A stretch of DNA of 39,565 bases from the NCBI GenBank assembly GCA_963642995.1, contig CAVIIZ010000011.1:1-39565 (forward strand). The letters are read 5' to 3'. Source of the stretch: CAVAWX01 sp963642995. GTDB taxonomy: Bacteria > Actinomycetota > Coriobacteriia > Coriobacteriales > QAMH01. The notes under the pieces were generated by a model, which worked only from the letters and a program-made list of their open reading frames with translations, made no database searches and was not told the origin of the DNA. Position numbers and translations under genes: made by a program. This document shows positions 37,101 to 39,565 of this stretch, piece by piece. The stretch's first letter is position 1; each line of letters begins with the position of its first letter.

Positions 37101-39565
37101 ATTGAACCACAAGACGAATATCGCCGCTCCATCGTAGGTGCAGGTGTTGTTGCACACTTCGCCACCGGAAATGTGAATGGTGCTGCCCGCCGCATACGCC
37201 CCGGCAAAGCCTCCGTGCGAGCCTCTGTTGCCCGTCGCCAAGCCGCCCGTCATATTGAAGGCTCCTCCCTGGCAGGCGATGGCGCATCCCGCGTAGTGAC
37301 TGGCGTTGGAGGTGCCGTTGCCTGTCATCGTGCCCCCTTCGAACTCGAGCACGCCGCCCGCGCTGATCGAGGCCACGGATCCTCCGCCTGGCATATCGTT
37401 TCCGCCGCTCGAATAGCACACGTTGTTCCTGAGGGTGCCGGCCTTTACCGTCACGCTGCCGGCCACGTACATGACGCCGCCCGATGTCGCGAGGGCCGTG
37501 CTCGTGTTCACGAAGTTCTCCACGACAGTCGCGCAGGCGGAACGCTCGACGCCGCCCGGCAAGGCGCCCGCAGAGCCGTCGTCTACGGTCAGCGTGCCGT
37601 TTGCCGCCACTGAAATGCCCGCCTTCGCGCGCGCGGTGGACGCCGCCGCGTTCGTCCCGTCGTAGTAGTAGCCGGAAAACCTCACGCCCTTCAAGTCCAC
37701 CTTCACGTTCGCGGGCACCGTCAGCTGCATGGAGCCGTCCGCGGTGTTCGCGTTGCCGAAGTAGACCACCGGCTCGGCGGCGTCGGAGTAGGCGGGGTTG
37801 CCGCTCGCGTCGACGAAGGGGTTCTCGCTTGCGTTGGCGGGATTCAGGACGTTGCGCACGGTGCAGCTATGCGCGAAGCTCGCATTGCCCGAGGTGCCGT
37901 CGGACAGCGTCGCCTTCAGGGCATGCGTCTTCAAGATCTCGAGCGAGTTGCCCTCGGTCACCTTCGTCGCGGCCTCGTTCAAGCTGTCGTAGCAGGCCAC
38001 GCCGGCGCCGGCGCCGTCGCTGCCGAGCGTCTCCTTCACCACGGCCGAGACCCACTGGATGGCGTTGGTGGAGGTGTTGGGCGTGGACAGCAGCGAGGCG
38101 TTCGCGTCGTTGATGAAGGCGCCCGCGATGCCCGCCGTGGAGCTGGCAGGCGTGGTGGACGCCGTGGCGAACTGCTCGCCCGGGCCGTCCATGGAGGCGT
38201 TGCCCGTGCGGTAGCCGACCTTCGTGCCCGGTTGCAGCGCACCCGTCACCTGGACGTTTGCCACGCCGTCGTAGGAGCCGAGGTTTGCCTGGTTGGCGCC
38301 GTTCTTGTTGTCGTAGATGGTGGGGCTGCCGCCCGTGAACTTCACGCAGCCGCCGCTGCCCGTGTAGGTGCCGTCGATGAAGACGGCCGTGGCGCTGGCG
38401 TACCTGCCCGTCACGTTGTTGCCGTGGATGTTCACCGTGCCGGACAGCTCCAAGACGCTGCTGCCGCGCACGTAGATGGCCGCGCCCTCGTTTTTCTCCG
38501 CGTTGTCGACGGTGGTGTAGCCGCCCGTGGAGTTGCCCGTGATCTCGGTGTCGCCGCCTATCTTGCACGTCGAGCCCGGGTTGCACTCGCCCAAGAAGAT
38601 GGCGCCGCCGGCATAGCTCGCGTAGTTGTCGGCGATCTTGCCGCCGGTGATGCTGATCAGGCCGCCGGATTGGCCTGCGGGCGTGACGAACACCCCGCCG
38701 CAGTTGCCGCTGTTGTTCGTGAATGTGGCGCCGGTGGCGTAGAGGGAGCCCTTCACCACGGTGAACGGCGAGTTGGACCAATGGCCGCCGAGGTTGGTGG
38801 TGGGCGAGTTGCCGTTTTGGGTGTAGGTCCCGCGGTTGATGGTGAGCGTGCCCGCCACGTAGGCGACCGCGCCGCCGCCTGCCCAGCCGCCCGTCTTGCC
38901 GTCGGCAGACGAGCTGATGCAGCCGGAAACCGTCACGTCGTTTAGCGTGGCGCTGCCGGCGATGTTGAAGGCGCCACCGGTGTCCGTGCCGTTTGCGGCC
39001 GCCATGTAGTTGATGAAGTTGGTGAACTTCGTGTCCGTGTGGAGCGTGCGGCCCGCGGACTCGTCGACGGGAAGCCCCGTGTCGACGGTGAGGGTCTTGC
39101 CCGCCTGCACGTAGACGGCAGACGTCGTGCGCGTGACCTTCGTGGCCGCCGCCCCGCCGCCGTCGAAGCAGACGCCTTGCATGGAGGTGTTCGCGTCGAT
39201 GGTCAGGCGCCCGGCCGACGTGAAGGTGACGACCGGCGCGGTGTTGTTGCCGTTTTTCGTCCAGTCCTCGAGGTCGTTTGCGGGATTCGTGATGTTTTTG
39301 ATGGTGAAGCTCTTGCCGTTCGTGCTGACGACCGCGGTCAGCGAGTGCGATTTCAAGATCTCCAGGTTGTCGCCGCTCGCGCCGCCCGCGATGGCGTTTG
39401 CCAATCCGTCGTAGTAGGCCACGAACGCACCGGCCGCCGTGGTCTCCTTCACCACGATGGCCGTCCACTTCACGGCGCTGCCCGTACCCGCCACGCCGCG
39501 CAGATCCGTATTCTTGTCGTTGACGAACGCCGAGAGGTTGGCGACGCCGGAGGCGGACGCGGCCG
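34182..39565 (-). CDS. Giant beta-helix surface protein / adhesin (5' end outside window)
   Basis: 1793 residues are visible and the frame continues past the right edge; the apparent GTG start at 39494 is internal, because codons upstream read on as repeat sequence (ANLSAFVND). The protein is built of modules of about 470-650 residues. Each ends in a block with ANLG, a GxQFAT-like or related segment and [AF]xAFVND. Modules are rich in right-handed beta-helix rungs such as GGAVYGSS, GGGLFAET and ITGCSAQ, typical of Pmp-like or pectate-lyase-like extracellular proteins. The middle of the last module is a ladder of GCSA/DCSA rungs. The C-terminus (VLVLKKTIPAAALQ and onward) has a Cna-B-like beta domain and ends SSTAGVVNTLDMG without LPXTG, hydrophobic helix or basic tail. 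Function is probably attachment, but the ligand is unknown. Confidence 0.85.
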   Translation of the reverse strand, partial: AASASGVANLSAFVNDKNTDLRGVAGTGSAVKWTAIVVKETTAAGAFVAYYDGLANAIAGGASGDNLEILKSHSLTAVVSTNGKSFTIKNITNPANDLEDWTKNGNNTAPVVTFTSAGRLTIDANTSMQGVCFDGGGAAATKVTRTTSAVYVQAGKTLTVDTGLPVDESAGRTLHTDTKFTNFINYMAAANGTDTGGAFNIAGSATLNDVTVSGCISSSADGKTGGWAGGGAVAYVAGTLTINRGTYTQNGNSPTTNLGGHWSNSPFTVVKGSLYATGATFTNNSGNCGGVFVTPAGQSGGLISITGGKIADNYASYAGGAIFLGECNPGSTCKIGGDTEITGNSTGGYTTVDNAEKNEGAAIYVRGSSVLELSGTVNIHGNNVTGRYASATAVFIDGTYTGSGGCVKFTGGSPTIYDNKNGANQANLGSYDGVANVQVTGALQPGTKVGYRTGNASMDGPGEQFATASTTPASSTAGIAGAFINDANASLLSTPNTSTNAIQWVSAVVKETLGSDGAGAGVACYDSLNEAATKVTEGNSLEILKTHALKATLSDGTSGNASFAHSCTVRNVLNPANASENPFVDASGNPAYSDAAEPVVYFGNANTADGSMQLTVPANVKVDLKGVRFSGYYYDGTNAAASTARAKAGISVAANGTLTVDDGSAGALPGGVERSACATVVENFVNTSTALATSGGVMYVAGSVTVKAGTLRNNVCYSSGGNDMPGGGSVASISAGGVLEFEGGTMTGNGTSNASHYAGCAIACQGGAFNMTGGLATGNRGSHGGFAGAYAAGSTIHISGGEVCNNTCTYDGAAIFVLWFNGNTATVDGTALIDNNRAGRWNGAISGRGSARYGTGSIVIKGSARIVNNTSGVARNSGGCAVGSPNDQNPTITISENPVIYGNKDSANAAANLGVGLAANLKVGVMGKGALVGYSDKLTGSGAQFATSTQASAASSGYLAAFVNDVTNSAAGFPLRGTAGANTAIVWGASDPAVKLTEKVDVRAADGTTSQSFLVHTFGGDDSLGDAVACAAALPAANMPTYATATGVDGDITRYYKMEVLVAELSQKASVIVQTDDDKPLMLTTADPAATDGYRYRGDTTKENGRAVVKRAWSGDEMFKMPDSGFTTLALSNIVVDGDKTTYPSTTTDARLRGFWMGGGNELVLDFGTLVRNMASGSNSFGAQSGAAALVYNTTKGTWSTFAMRNGASIEGCSAAAHGGAVAAFAVAESSGVSVILDGSSISGCSAGASNYGGAVYALASGAPSSVEVKLSRSGVSDCSAKVGGAVSASATGVGSRVSVDLDAATVSDCHADADSGGAIYSLANASQAEAQVSLANASMLSDCSAKWGGAIYARAGAADATGRLSFEGGSCATGCSARYGAGVYVRGSVAGAVQTFSMDASSISGCTATTASGTSYGGGLFAETYDSGTQVTLANGSRIEGCSASEGGAVYGSSTMGGAVLMRDSSILGCSAATYGGAVSSRSLSMEGTSTITGCSAQSGYAAVRAYNDAVVSLKDSAKIEYNSAGASTSNSTPAVALVSDTAGSQPAGHVEVSGSARVYDNSNSTAAQANLGESTAVGDGAKIVVGSDGLNSDAQIGVWSDANEKAGASYTFARTATTPSTGYENLSAFVNDRLSGYRGVAGEDDRVIWEGKAVLVLKKTIPAAALQDAWFTVELKNTATNEVYRQSILVPAGSTSGEARVVLEAATPYTVADVAEQSAWRYTQDTADYTAAAGSADVWDDTTEDVIGTVTLLTATVDAPGTLTLATKEASGAAAQYVSSTAGVVNTLDMG
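34590..34875 (-). repeat. FVND-type module-end repeat, copy 4 (C-terminal)
   Basis: Contains AQANLGES at the start and NLSAFVNDRLSGYRGVAG at the end, followed by the terminal Cna-B-like domain. Equivalent blocks occur at about 36600, 38030 and 39440. Confidence 0.7.
35049..35940 (-). repeat. Cysteine-bearing beta-helix rungs
   Basis: About ten rungs of the type S-x-I-x-G-C-S-A followed by GGAVY-like turns, each 20-40 residues apart (SIEGCSAA, SISGCSAG, GVSDCSAK, LSDCSAKW, ATGCSARY, SISGCTAT, RIEGCSAS, SILGCSAA, TITGCSAQ). The cysteine keeps the same place in each rung, so the side chains would stack along one face of the helix. Confidence 0.7.
36595..36850 (-). repeat. FVND-type module-end repeat, copy 3
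   Basis: Starts AAANLGVGL, continues with VGYSDKLTGSGAQFATS and ends YLAAFVNDVTNSAAG. The best similarity is to copy 2. Confidence 0.7.
38030..38310 (-). repeat. FVND-type module-end repeat, copy 2
   Basis: Starts NQANLGSYDG, continues VGYRTGNASMDGPGEQFATA and ends GAFINDANASLL. It is followed by QWVSAVVKET, which opens the next module. Confidence 0.7.
39440..39565 (-). repeat. FVND-type module-end repeat, copy 1 (partial)
   Basis: Visible part reads ANLSAFVNDKNTDLRGVAG and then VKWTAIVVKET, opening the first visible module. The block continues beyond the window, showing that at least one more module lies outside. Confidence 0.65.

Noticed and set aside
34045..37419. 1124-codon minus-strand frame overlapping the surface protein
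   Set aside because: Shifted frame of the same gene, Arg/His-rich and without repeats.

Overview
The window is high-GC, tightly packed bacterial DNA. Gene order and protein character suggest an anaerobic, Gram-positive-type actinobacterium, most likely of the Coriobacteriia/Eggerthellaceae kind. This is inferred from very high GC, GTG starts with strong Shine-Dalgarno sequences, the arrangement of the acc/nusB/dxs/recN and atp clusters, and a giant surface protein. No 16S or other taxonomic marker is present. I saw no tRNA, rRNA, CRISPR array, transposase or phage gene.

Layout. (1) 1-1931, minus strand: yraN followed by a yifB/comM-type AAA+ gene that runs off the left edge. (2) 2206-5511, plus strand: an orphan circularly permuted ATP-grasp ligase, DNA polymerase IV and RNase HI. 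(3) 5520-11112, minus: dapF followed by the large subunit of glutamate synthase (gltB), with no small subunit nearby. (4) 11282-15190, minus: one very large RND-family exporter with a coiled-coil insertion. (5) 15330-22464, minus: a complete F1Fo ATP synthase operon in the order I-like, B, E, F, H, A, G, D, C, closed by a clear rho-independent terminator. (6) 22774-33865, minus: a long, mostly overlapping gene train: carboxyltransferase-BCCP fusion, accC, Asp23-family, nusB, xseB, dxs, tlyA, NAD kinase, recN, tsaC/sua5-type and rpiB, with a perfect TATAAT about 110 bp upstream of the first gene. (7) 34182-39565, minus: the 3' 1793 codons of a giant repetitive beta-helix-type surface protein, open at the right edge.

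How the genes fit together. Cluster 6 follows the well-known Firmicutes order accB-accC-yqhY-nusB-(folD-xseA)-xseB-(ispA)-dxs-tlyA-(argR)-recN, with genes missing or replaced. folD, xseA and ispA are absent, and NAD kinase sits where argR is usually found. The accB position is filled by an OadA/PycB-type carboxyltransferase fused to a full AccB-like biotin carrier. This protein and AccC together would form a two-subunit pyruvate carboxylase or related enzyme, and might also serve fatty-acid synthesis.

The most interesting parts are that fusion, the RND protein with a coiled-coil insertion inside its porter domain, the modular surface protein with a ladder of regularly placed cysteines and no visible wall anchor, the orphan ATP-grasp gene, and a perfect 13-bp inverted repeat upstream of dapF. 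Most long open frames opposite these genes are GC-driven shadows and were discarded.
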